This document shows positions 1-5,542 of a stretch of DNA of 7,238 nt, piece by piece. The notes beneath the pieces are model-generated. The model made no database searches, was not told the origin of the DNA, and saw only the letters and a program-made list of their open reading frames with translations. The DNA comes from Bacteroidota bacterium (GTDB lineage: Bacteria > Bacteroidota > Bacteroidia > Chitinophagales > Chitinophagaceae). The stretch lies in contig JAEZRB010000197.1 of NCBI GenBank assembly GCA_023412975.1, forward strand, positions 1 through 7,238. Reading direction: 5' to 3'. How positions within the stretch are numbered: position 1 is the first letter of the stretch; each line of letters begins with the position of its first letter. The position numbers and the translations under genes were made by a program.

Positions 1-845
1 ACGCCGATATTCAGACAGGTCTCGAACCCTGGGACGCACATATTGTTGAAATGGAAGTAGACCCTCATGCTGATTTTGCGGGCAAGACACTCATGGAGCT
101 GGGATGGCGCGAACGATTTGGGATCAACATTGTTTATCTCCGGCGCGGAGAGAAAGTGCTTCATGTTCCGGGCCGCAACAATATACTGATGCCCTTTGAT
201 AAGGTGGGGATCATTGGTACGGATGAACAACTCCAGGCCTTCAAGCCAACATTTGACGCGATCGAAAGTATGTCGCCGGATGAAAAAAATAGTGTAGACA
301 TCTCGCTGCAAAAGATACTGGTGGATGAGCATACCAGGTTAAAAGGTAAAAATATACGGAACTCTGGTTTGCGTGAACGCACCAATGGCCTGGTTGTTGG
401 GATTGAAAGGAATAACAACAGGATACTCAATCCCGACTCCACCACTGAACTTGAATGGGGTGATATATTATGGATCGTGGGTGATAAGAAAAAGATCAAT
501 AAACTGAGCCAGGAGAAACCTGAAAAAAAAGTAAATACCATGAAATCATATACTACACTTTCTGAGACCATGAACGCGTTGCGCGAAAAAGGTTATACTG
601 AGGATTTCAACCTGCAGCAGAATTGTCTTGAGTGCCGCCAGGGAGCGTTCCAGGTTTTTGCAGATGAATTTAAAGTAGATGAATTTTTCCGTTTTGAAGG
701 TGAGAGTAATCCCTCTGATTCCGCGATCCTGTACGCGATTTCTTCCGATAAACATAACCTAAAAGGTGTACTGGTGAATGCTTATGGTATTTATAGCGAG
801 CCCGTGACGGATGAAATGATGCAAAAACTGGATTTACGCAAATAG
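1..845 (+). CDS. Cation:proton antiporter, C-terminal part with two RCK_C domains fused to a small Bacteroidota-type domain (5' partial)
   Basis: The reading frame (first full codon at 3) is open from the window edge to TAG at 843-845, so the gene starts upstream and the ATG at 51 is internal. Two RCK_C (TrkA-C) domains are visible. The first, about nt 39-250, has the FAGKTLMELGWRERFGINIV and GDxxxIIGT-like pattern. The second, about nt 294-509, has KGKNIRNSGLRERTNGLVVG and GDILWIVGD. Such paired domains form the cytosolic tail of CPA2-type K+/Na+:H+ antiporters and bind regulatory ligands; the membrane part is not in the window, so the transporter call is inferred. After a charged linker with eight consecutive A (523-530), the frame enters a roughly 101-residue domain (540-845) that is usually a separate protein. 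The polypeptide therefore looks like a fusion, or two genes joined by one homopolymer length. RCK_C assignment is strong; transport specificity is unknown. Confidence 0.8.
   Translation, partial: ADIQTGLEPWDAHIVEMEVDPHADFAGKTLMELGWRERFGINIVYLRRGEKVLHVPGRNNILMPFDKVGIIGTDEQLQAFKPTFDAIESMSPDEKNSVDISLQKILVDEHTRLKGKNIRNSGLRERTNGLVVGIERNNNRILNPDSTTELEWGDILWIVGDKKKINKLSQEKPEKKVNTMKSYTTLSETMNALREKGYTEDFNLQQNCLECRQGAFQVFADEFKVDEFFRFEGESNPSDSAILYAISSDKHNLKGVLVNAYGIYSEPVTDEMMQKLDLRK
540..845 (+). other. C-terminal ~101-residue domain or possible separate small gene, labelled 'phosphoribosylpyrophosphate synthetase' in Bacteroidota
   Basis: Starting at the in-frame ATG 540, the translation (MKSYTTLSETMNALREKGYT...) resembles a stand-alone family of about 100 residues that I recall from Bacteroidota, with the signatures GYTEDFNL, NCLECRQ (a CxxC), FRFEG, SAILYAISS and KGVLVNAYGIY. 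Databases often call it phosphoribosylpyrophosphate synthetase, but it is far too short and I see no PRPP-binding loop, so that name should not be taken as function. Here it is in frame with the antiporter tail. No good Shine-Dalgarno lies close to ATG 540: AGGAG at 511-515 is 24 bases upstream. Internal initiation is possible but not shown. Confidence 0.6.
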
Positions 846-880
846 CGGTTACATTTTTAAAGTAGTATTTCCTTCTCCCA

Positions 881-911
881 CATTGACCATTGTCAATGGA
901 TTTTATTGACC
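881..911. promoter_or_regulatory. ATTGACC half-site cluster: 7-bp perfect inverted repeat plus a direct third copy
   Basis: CATTGAC (881-887) and GTCAATG (892-898) form a perfect 7-bp inverted repeat around CATT, and ATTGACC occurs again at 905-911, 23 bp after its first copy at 882-888, about two helical turns. The cluster lies just upstream of the -33 element of the promoter before the RclC-like gene, which suits an activator or operator site. Alternatively the hairpin, followed by GATTTTATT, could be a weak terminator for the antiporter gene; its AT-rich stem makes that less likely as its only role. Confidence 0.45.
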
Positions 912-918
912 TTTCGCA

Positions 919-950
919 TTGGCGCCTGTCCCGGGCCCGGGATAGCTTTG
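919..950 (+). promoter_or_regulatory. Bacteroidota-type promoter (TTG-N21-TAGCTTTG) with a palindromic spacer
   Basis: TAGCTTTG (943-950) fits the Bacteroidota -7 consensus TAnnTTTG exactly, and TTG (919-921) lies 21 bases upstream as the -33 element. Transcription would begin near 957, leaving a leader of about 15 bases before ATG 972. The spacer contains the perfect 14-bp palindrome TCCCGGGCCCGGGA (929-942), directly abutting the -7 element, a position where a bound protein would block sigma. The promoter also argues against any start upstream of 957 for the following gene. Confidence 0.6.
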
Positions 951-971
951 CATTTCATCAAAATTGTTGAG

Positions 972-1553
972 ATGCTGAACAGGTTCTTTCGTTATGCAGC
1001 CCGCCTGCAAAATACAGGTCTGCATGCCGCACGCTGGGGGATCGTGATTGTATTATTGTGGATTGGTGGTTTAAAAGCATTCAGGTATGAGGCGGCAGGT
1101 ATCGTTCCTTTTGTTGCAAACAGTCCGACCATGAACTTTTTCTATAAATACGAAGCGCCGGAGTACAAGAAACACATGAATAAGGAAGGCGAGTACAAGC
1201 CGGAGAATATCGCCTGGCATAAAGAAAATAATACTTACACTTTTTCATACGGACTTGGAGCTTTGATCGTCCTCATCGGGCTGATGATCGCAATGTATCC
1301 CATATGGCCAGGTGTGTCTGCAATAGGTAGTTTTCTCGCGTTGATTATGTCCCTGGTCACGCTTTCATTTTTAATAACCACACCCGAAACCTGGGTACCA
1401 GCACTTGGTGATACCGAACACGGTTTCCCCTATTTAAGCGCAGCCGGCAGACTGGTCATTAAGGATCTGATCATGCTGGGTGCCAGCATTACCACCATGG
1501 CACAGGCTTCCCGGAAATATTTGGAGAAAAGAAAGTTGAGTTATTCAGTTTGA
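972..1553 (+). CDS. rclC: RclC/YkgB-like inner membrane protein (DUF417)
   Basis: This 193-residue protein has the DUF417 layout. TM1 is at about 20-36, followed by the conserved IGGLKAFRYEAAGIVPFVANSP-type stretch (31-52, only partly quoted: GGLKAFRYEAAGI). A polar loop (59-92) contains HMNKEGEYKPEN and ends in YTFSYGLG. TM2 is at about 93-113, TM3 at about 115-136 (SLVTLSFLITTPE follows), and TM4 at about 159-178. The length and loop match E. coli RclC (YkgB), an inner membrane protein of the rcl reactive-chlorine resistance locus; its biochemical activity is not established, and function here is inferred from the family. A longer frame exists back to TTG 906, but the added residues would cover the promoter and palindrome, so ATG 972 is preferred. 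It appears to be a single-gene unit with its own promoter, followed by a repeat-rich gap. No rclA- or rclR-like gene is in the window. Confidence 0.87.
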   Translation: MLNRFFRYAARLQNTGLHAARWGIVIVLLWIGGLKAFRYEAAGIVPFVANSPTMNFFYKYEAPEYKKHMNKEGEYKPENIAWHKENNTYTFSYGLGALIVLIGLMIAMYPIWPGVSAIGSFLALIMSLVTLSFLITTPETWVPALGDTEHGFPYLSAAGRLVIKDLIMLGASITTMAQASRKYLEKRKLSYSV

Positions 1554-1561
1554 TCAGGTGT

Positions 1562-1632
1562 TTTTTGACCGAATACAGAAAAATCGCAATGATAAACGAT
1601 TAATCTCTTCCCGTCCTCCCGCCTTCCCGGCA
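1562..1632 (+). repeat. Interspersed repeat copy A with octamer-triad core
   Basis: The copy runs TTTTTGACC, TACAGAAAAA (1574-1583), TAAACGATTAAT (1593-1604), then three tandem octamers TCTTCCCG, TCCTCCCG and CCTTCCCG (1606-1629) followed by GCA. From 1593 to 1633 it is identical to copy C apart from a single T inserted in C. It begins 8 bases after the stop of the RclC-like gene. The period of 8 does not fit a coding repeat. Confidence 0.75.
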
Positions 1633-1670
1633 AAAAAAATAAAACAAAACGCTGTACCTACGGCGCTACC

Positions 1671-1770
1671 AAAACGTCGCCCCGCTGGAGCTGGTAAACA
1701 TTTGGTTGAATACGGAAAAAGGCGATGATAGACAATTTAATTTTCTTTCCGTCTTCCCTTCTTCCCGGCA
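1671..1770 (+). repeat. Interspersed repeat copy B, diverged, with head segment
   Basis: The head ACGTCGCCCCGCTGG (from 1674) aligns over about 47 bases with the head of copy C at roughly 70 percent by eye, mostly transitions. Then come TTTGGTTGAATACGGAAAAA, a diverged TAGACAATTTAAT box (1729-1741) and a degenerate triad TCTTTCCG, TCTTCCCT, TCTTCCCG (1744-1767) plus GCA. GCCCC-GCT-GGAGC in the head is a near-perfect small hairpin with one mismatch. Confidence 0.65.
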
Positions 1771-1822
1771 AAAAAATACCCTATGCCAACTAATCCATCC
1801 TAGGTAAACAAATTCGAACTAA

Positions 1823-1851
1823 TTGCCTGATGAAAATGTTTAATTCATTTG
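1823..1851 (+). promoter_or_regulatory. Weak candidate promoter for the oxidoreductase-hydrolase-protease run
   Basis: TTG (1823-1825), an 18-base spacer and TTCATTTG (1844-1851) give one mismatch to TAnnTTTG. It is the best match I found in the 438-bp gap 1554-1991, which otherwise holds only the three repeat copies. The leader would be about 130 bases and include repeat copy C. The match is not strong enough to be sure. Confidence 0.25.
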
Positions 1852-1858
1852 TCATTTT

Positions 1859-1960
1859 AAGACGTAACTCCGTTGGGCTTGGAAATTTTTGGCCGGGTAC
1901 AGAAAAACACGGGATTTTGTAAACGATTAATTCTCTTCCCGTCCTCCCGCCTTCCCGGCA
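1859..1960 (+). repeat. Interspersed repeat copy C with head and octamer-triad core
   Basis: The head (ACGTAACTCCGTTGG, from 1862) leads into TTTTTGGCCGGGTACAGAAAAA, then TAAACGATTAAT (1920-1931) and the triad TCTTCCCG, TCCTCCCG, CCTTCCCG (1934-1957) with GCA (1958-1960). The last part is nearly identical to copy A. It ends 31 bases before the ATG of the flavin oxidoreductase gene, so any promoter upstream of it would place the C-rich core in the mRNA leader. Confidence 0.7.
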
Positions 1961-1991
1961 ACTGAAGCATAAAATAAAAACTAAAGGAAAT

Positions 1992-3041
1992 ATGGAACTA
2001 GGCTTATACACTTTCGCGGATGTACAACCAGACTGGGTTGCTGGCAAAGCAATGAATACACACCAGCGTATCCAGGATCTAATGGAAGAGATCAAACTGG
2101 CTGATGAACTTGGCCTGGACGTATTCGGTGTGGGAGAACATCACCGCTCTGACTATGCAGTGTCTTCACCTGCAGTGGTGCTCGGCGCCGCTGCCGCTAT
2201 CACAAAAGATATAAAACTATCCAGCGCGGTTACTGTACTCAGTTCGGATGACCCGGTTCGGGTGTTCCAGGATTTTGCGACCGTTGACCAGCTTTCAGGT
2301 GGCCGGGCGGAGATCATGGCGGGCCGTGGTTCATTTATCGAATCGTTTCCTTTGTTTGGTTACGACCTGCACGACTATGATGAATTGTTTACGGAAAAGC
2401 TGGATCTTTTACTAAAGCTGAATATGGAAGAACGGGTTTCCTGGAAGGGGAAACATCGTACCTCTATCAATCATCTTGGGGTCTACCCACGGCCATTTCA
2501 ATCCTCCATTCCACTCTGGCTTGCCGCAGGAGGTACACCGGCATCTGCAGTCAGGGCTGCTACACTTGGTCTGCCACTTGCCCTGGCAATCATTGGAGGT
2601 CTGCCAGAACAGTTTGTACCTTTTGTCAAACTATATCGTGATACAGCCATGAAAGCAGGACAGGATATGGATAAATTACAACTCGGTATTAACTCACATG
2701 TATATGTCGCGGACGATTCGCAACAGGCAGGCGATGAATTTTATCCCACTTATGCAGCCATGATGAACAGGATCGGGCAGGATCGTGGATGGTCGCCCCT
2801 GACAAAAAAACAATTTGATCTTTCCAGGTCGGCCAGGGGAGCATTGGTGGTAGGAAGTCCTGCAGAAGTGGTTGATAAGATATTGTATGAACATGAATTG
2901 TTTGGCAACACCCGTTTCCTGGCGCAAATGAGTGTAGGATATATCTCACACCAAAAAGTAATGCGGTCGATGGAGCTGTTTGGAACGAAAGTGGTACCGG
3001 AAATAAGAAAGGTGTTGAAGGCGCAGGAACTTGTTGATTAA
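1992..3041 (+). CDS. Luciferase-like (LLM class) flavin-dependent oxidoreductase
   Basis: This 349-residue protein has the bacterial luciferase-like fold sequence pattern. It opens with the MELGLYTFAD strand, then LADELGLDVFGVGEHH (37-51) and RSDYAVSSP (52-60), a typical substrate/flavin pocket segment. LSSDDPVRVFQDFATVDQLS (83-102) is followed by GGRAEIMAGRGS (103-114), and a late SARGALVVGSPAEVVDKI segment comes at about 280-297. It resembles the LLM subfamily typified by Agrobacterium Atu2307 (TIGR03858). Such enzymes use reduced FMN or F420 to oxygenate or reduce small organic molecules; FMN is more likely in Bacteroidota, and the substrate is not predictable. ATG 1992 follows AAAGGAAAT, giving AGGA three bases from the start. 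The gene leads a tight run with the next two genes (34-base gap), and the adjacent MhqD-like hydrolase hints at aromatic, quinone or electrophile metabolism. Confidence 0.88.
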   Translation: MELGLYTFADVQPDWVAGKAMNTHQRIQDLMEEIKLADELGLDVFGVGEHHRSDYAVSSPAVVLGAAAAITKDIKLSSAVTVLSSDDPVRVFQDFATVDQLSGGRAEIMAGRGSFIESFPLFGYDLHDYDELFTEKLDLLLKLNMEERVSWKGKHRTSINHLGVYPRPFQSSIPLWLAAGGTPASAVRAATLGLPLALAIIGGLPEQFVPFVKLYRDTAMKAGQDMDKLQLGINSHVYVADDSQQAGDEFYPTYAAMMNRIGQDRGWSPLTKKQFDLSRSARGALVVGSPAEVVDKILYEHELFGNTRFLAQMSVGYISHQKVMRSMELFGTKVVPEIRKVLKAQELVD

Positions 3042-3075
3042 CGACAAGTATTTTTAATAATGGAAATAATTCGCC

Positions 3076-3711
3076 ATGACACAAAAGAAAAATACACATG
3101 AAAAGAATATCGTCACGGCCAGGAAAAGTGTAAAAGATGCTGAAAAAGTATTGCTGATGATACACGGACGTGGCGGTTCAGCGGAGGATATTCTTTCACT
3201 GGCCGGGCACCTGCGATTGAAGGATTTTGCATTACTGGCGCCACAGGCTACCAACCAGACATGGTATCCTTTTTCATTTATGGCACCAACGGTGCAGAAC
3301 GAGCCATGGCTTTCCTCTGCACTAACTGTTTTGAAAGAATTGCTGGATGATCTGGTCGCGCAGGGAGTGAAAACTGAGAATATTTATTTACTTGGTTTCT
3401 CACAGGGCGCCTGTCTCACCCTGGAATTTGTGGCGCGTTATGCGAAGAGATATGGCGGGGTCATTGCATTTACCGGCGGTTTGATCGGAGATAAGATCAA
3501 CAACGATAATTACCAGGGTGATTTCGGAGGAACTCCAGTTTTTATAGGTAGCAGCAATCCCGACCCGCATGTTCCGGTAGAGAGAGTGAAGGAGAGTACC
3601 AAAATTTTGAGATCGATGAATGCTGAAGTGACAGAAATTATCTACGACGGGATGGGACACACGATCAGCCAGGAGGAGATCGACACTGTAAACCGTATCA
3701 TATTCGGTTGA
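3076..3711 (+). CDS. Alpha/beta hydrolase, phospholipase/carboxylesterase family, MhqD-like
   Basis: This complete 211-residue alpha/beta hydrolase is the usual size for the PF02230 family. It shows the oxyanion-hole segment HGRGGSAEDIL (30-40), nucleophile elbow GFSQG with Ser109, the acid Asp163 in SSNPDPHVP, and His195 in DGMGHTIS, so the catalytic triad looks intact. FALLAPQA and QTWYPFSF (about 51-68) are also typical. The family cleaves carboxylic esters; the Bacillus MhqD branch is induced by quinones and catechols, and the exact substrate is unknown. It is cytoplasmic, as no signal peptide is seen. It sits 34 bases after the flavin oxidoreductase and 26 bases before the HtrA gene, so the three are probably co-transcribed. 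ATG 3076 is chosen; an ATG at 3060 is in another frame. Confidence 0.87.
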   Translation: MTQKKNTHEKNIVTARKSVKDAEKVLLMIHGRGGSAEDILSLAGHLRLKDFALLAPQATNQTWYPFSFMAPTVQNEPWLSSALTVLKELLDDLVAQGVKTENIYLLGFSQGACLTLEFVARYAKRYGGVIAFTGGLIGDKINNDNYQGDFGGTPVFIGSSNPDPHVPVERVKESTKILRSMNAEVTEIIYDGMGHTISQEEIDTVNRIIFG

Positions 3712-3737
3712 TTAAAAAATTCGGCATAAATAATAGA

Positions 3738-5225
3738 ATGTTTATGAAAGCAAACCTGAAAACCCTGTGCATAGTTTTTCCTGCCCTTGTTTTCATGGCC
3801 GGAACTTTTTATTCCTGTAAAGAGAATAAATCGGGTGAGTCGCAAACCCTGACCGTAACGGAACCTTTTCCGCAGGCATCCGCGGTGCCCGAGCCACTGA
3901 TGGGCTCCAACGCCAATTTTGTGACGGCTGCCAGATCAGTTACTCCGGGAGTAGTGCATATCAAAACAATACACCAGGGTCAGCCCGCAGCCAGTCGTTA
4001 TTTTGGAGGCGGTTATGGAAGCAGTACACCTTCCATGGGTTCAGGATCGGGAGTTGTCATCAGTGCCGATGGTTATATTGCTACCAATAATCATGTCATT
4101 GAAAATGCAAATTCGATAGAGGTTGTGTTTCCCAGCAGGCAGTCCTATCCTGCAAAACTAATCGGGCGTGATCCCAACACTGACCTGGCTTTGTTGAAAG
4201 TGGATGCAAAGGATCTGCCCTTTGTGGCGCTGGGCAATTCAGACAATGTGCAGGTGGGAGAATGGGTGCTCGCAGTGGGTTATCCCTATTCACTCAATAC
4301 GACTGTAACAGCGGGCATCGTTAGCGCGAAAGGTCGCAGCATTGGTATCATCAATCGTTCGGGAGCCGCACGCAATCAACAGGCCAACCCGGCTATCGAA
4401 TCGTTTATTCAAACTGATGCAGCCATCAATCCCGGTAATAGTGGCGGTGCTCTGGTCAATCTCAATGGTCAGCTTATCGGCATCAACACAGCTATTGCTT
4501 CCTTAACGGGCAGCTATGCGGGTTATGCATTTGCAGTACCGGTGAATCTTGCCAAGAAGATCCTTGATGATCTGAAAGAATTTGGAATGGTAAAACGAGG
4601 TTTGCTGGGTGTCACTTTTCCTTCACCTTCAGTAGAGGACCAGTACCTGAAGCAACAGGGTATCGATCCCGGGTCGGTAAAGGGGGTATTTATCACCGGC
4701 ATCCAGGACGGAAGCGCTGCAGATGAAGCGGGTTTGAAAGAAGGCGATATCATCAGTCGTATAAATGGTGTTGAATTATTTTCTTCAGCTGAATTTTCAG
4801 AACGTATTGCCAGGCTTCGTCCGGGTGATAAAGTGGAACTCGAATACAGGCGGAATGGCAACATTCGCCGTACTGCAGCAACCTTAAAAGAAGAAACATT
4901 ACAAAAATCAATCGCGGGTAGCGCAGAGTCGCTTGAAAAGATCTACAATAAACTAGGTGCAAAATTTTCACCCCTTACGCCAGAACTTAAACAGCGCTAC
5001 AATCTCGAAGCAGGGGTTGTAGTTACCGAAGTCCTTATCGGCGGTTTTTTTGACCGCCTGGGTGTGCCACCCGGCACGATCATATCCTATATCAATGGCA
5101 GATCGGTATCCAGCCCGAAAGATATCGACCAGGCATTGATGGATGCCATGAACTCACGCGTGCAAATGCTGGGCATCGCACCAGACGGTTCCCGGATCGC
5201 CTTTAACTTTTCGTTGGGTGCTTAA
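3738..5225 (+). CDS. Do/HtrA-family periplasmic serine protease with two PDZ domains, probable lipoprotein
   Basis: From ATG 3738 the protein is 495 residues. A hydrophobic signal with early Lys residues runs to FYSC, with Cys27 a candidate lipidated cysteine; the lipobox is loose, as is common in Bacteroidota. The trypsin-like domain has His119 (ATNNHV), Asp149 (NTDLALL) and Ser235 (NPGNSGGA), so the triad is complete. PDZ1 covers about 287-385 (RGLLGV, GSAADEAGLKEGDIISRING) and PDZ2 about 405-490 (AGVVVTEV, GVPPGTIISYING). HtrA proteins degrade or hold misfolded envelope proteins. The start is uncertain: the frame continues back to TTG 3708, overlapping the previous stop, and ATG 3744 also gives a good signal peptide. 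ATG 3738 has an A-rich upstream stretch and no clear Shine-Dalgarno. A 26-base gap after the hydrolase supports an operon. Confidence 0.9.
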   Translation: MFMKANLKTLCIVFPALVFMAGTFYSCKENKSGESQTLTVTEPFPQASAVPEPLMGSNANFVTAARSVTPGVVHIKTIHQGQPAASRYFGGGYGSSTPSMGSGSGVVISADGYIATNNHVIENANSIEVVFPSRQSYPAKLIGRDPNTDLALLKVDAKDLPFVALGNSDNVQVGEWVLAVGYPYSLNTTVTAGIVSAKGRSIGIINRSGAARNQQANPAIESFIQTDAAINPGNSGGALVNLNGQLIGINTAIASLTGSYAGYAFAVPVNLAKKILDDLKEFGMVKRGLLGVTFPSPSVEDQYLKQQGIDPGSVKGVFITGIQDGSAADEAGLKEGDIISRINGVELFSSAEFSERIARLRPGDKVELEYRRNGNIRRTAATLKEETLQKSIAGSAESLEKIYNKLGAKFSPLTPELKQRYNLEAGVVVTEVLIGGFFDRLGVPPGTIISYINGRSVSSPKDIDQALMDAMNSRVQMLGIAPDGSRIAFNFSLGA

Positions 5226-5242
5226 GGTTCGATGATATCAAA

Positions 5243-5293
5243 TTAAAACTGCAACCTGATACCTGCCAGGATGGTGAGGTTGCCAAATGCTAC
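5243..5293 (-). pseudogene. Possible remnant of a beta-barrel outer membrane protein C-terminus
   Basis: On the minus strand 5293-5243 reads VAFGNLTILAGIRLQF followed by TAA, preceded in frame by TGA (5296-5294). Alternating hydrophobic residues and a terminal Phe are the classic end of an outer membrane beta-barrel. Only 16 codons remain and no start is present, so it would be the tail left by a deletion or rearrangement. The stretch is short enough that chance cannot be excluded. Confidence 0.3.
5251..5283 (+). terminator. Stem-loop 26 bases after the htrA-type gene, possible terminator
   Basis: GCAACCT (5251-5257) pairs perfectly with AGGTTGC (5277-5283) around a 19-base loop that could form a further 3-bp CCT/AGG stem. 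There is no U-tract immediately after it, so it is not a classical intrinsic terminator, but its position directly behind the three-gene run is suggestive. It overlaps the possible minus-strand coding remnant, which could explain the sequence instead. Confidence 0.3.
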
Positions 5294-5380
5294 TCATATG
5301 AAAAAATAACATCAGTTGTCAGGACTATCGCCATTTAAAAATTAGTGATGATTTTGTTGATTGCATATCCCTGCAATAGA

Positions 5381-5415
5381 AAGAATATTCTTCCCGCTTT
5401 ACCGCCTTCCCGGCA
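5381..5415 (+). repeat. Interspersed repeat copy D (octamer-triad core only)
   Basis: The triad TCTTCCCG, CTTTACCG, CCTTCCCG (5389-5412) followed by GCA (5413-5415) matches the cores at 1606-1632, 1744-1770 and 1934-1960 in period, order and orientation. The TAAACGATTAAT box and TACAGAAAAA segment are missing; instead the perfect palindrome AAGAATATTCTT (5381-5392) overlaps the first octamer. It lies in a different intergenic region about 3.4 kb from copy C, which shows the element is dispersed. Confidence 0.6.
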
Positions 5416-5542
5416 CTCAAAAACCCCTGCGAAAGCAAGTCGCGATTAACATCGCTTCAACAAATCATGCTTGCCAAAAATTGATTTAAAAAGCAACGAG
5501 TCATGGGCTTTAAACACATCTCCATTTGTATAGTAGGAGAGT

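Noticed and set aside
540..845. True phosphoribosylpyrophosphate synthetase
   Set aside because: The segment is only about 101 residues and lacks any visible PRPP-binding loop; the database name for the family seems unsupported.
906..971. Extended TTG start for the RclC-like gene
   Set aside because: The extra 22 residues translate the promoter and GC palindrome, are not membrane- or family-like, and lie before the expected transcription start; ATG 972 gives the normal family length.
1551..1570. Intrinsic terminator at the T6 run after the RclC-like gene
   Set aside because: There is no stable GC stem directly before the T run; only TGATCA and a 3-bp GGT/ACC pairing are possible.
1562..1960. 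CRISPR array from the three spaced repeats
   Set aside because: Spacing between cores is irregular (138 and 190 bases), the repeats are degenerate with internal octamer period, there is a dispersed fourth copy, and no cas gene is present.
1790..2095. Minus-strand 101-codon ORF across the oxidoreductase start and repeat copy C
   Set aside because: It overlaps a well-supported gene on the other strand and its middle is the translated repeat; the other copies do not keep this frame open, and no family is recognised.
2689..3165. Minus-strand 158-codon ORF opposite the oxidoreductase and hydrolase genes
   Set aside because: It is antisense to two well-supported genes and has no recognisable family pattern; treated as a shadow frame.
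3708..3737. TTG start for the HtrA gene overlapping the hydrolase stop
   Set aside because: It would put ten polar residues ahead of a good signal peptide; ATG 3738 or 3744 gives a normal signal sequence.
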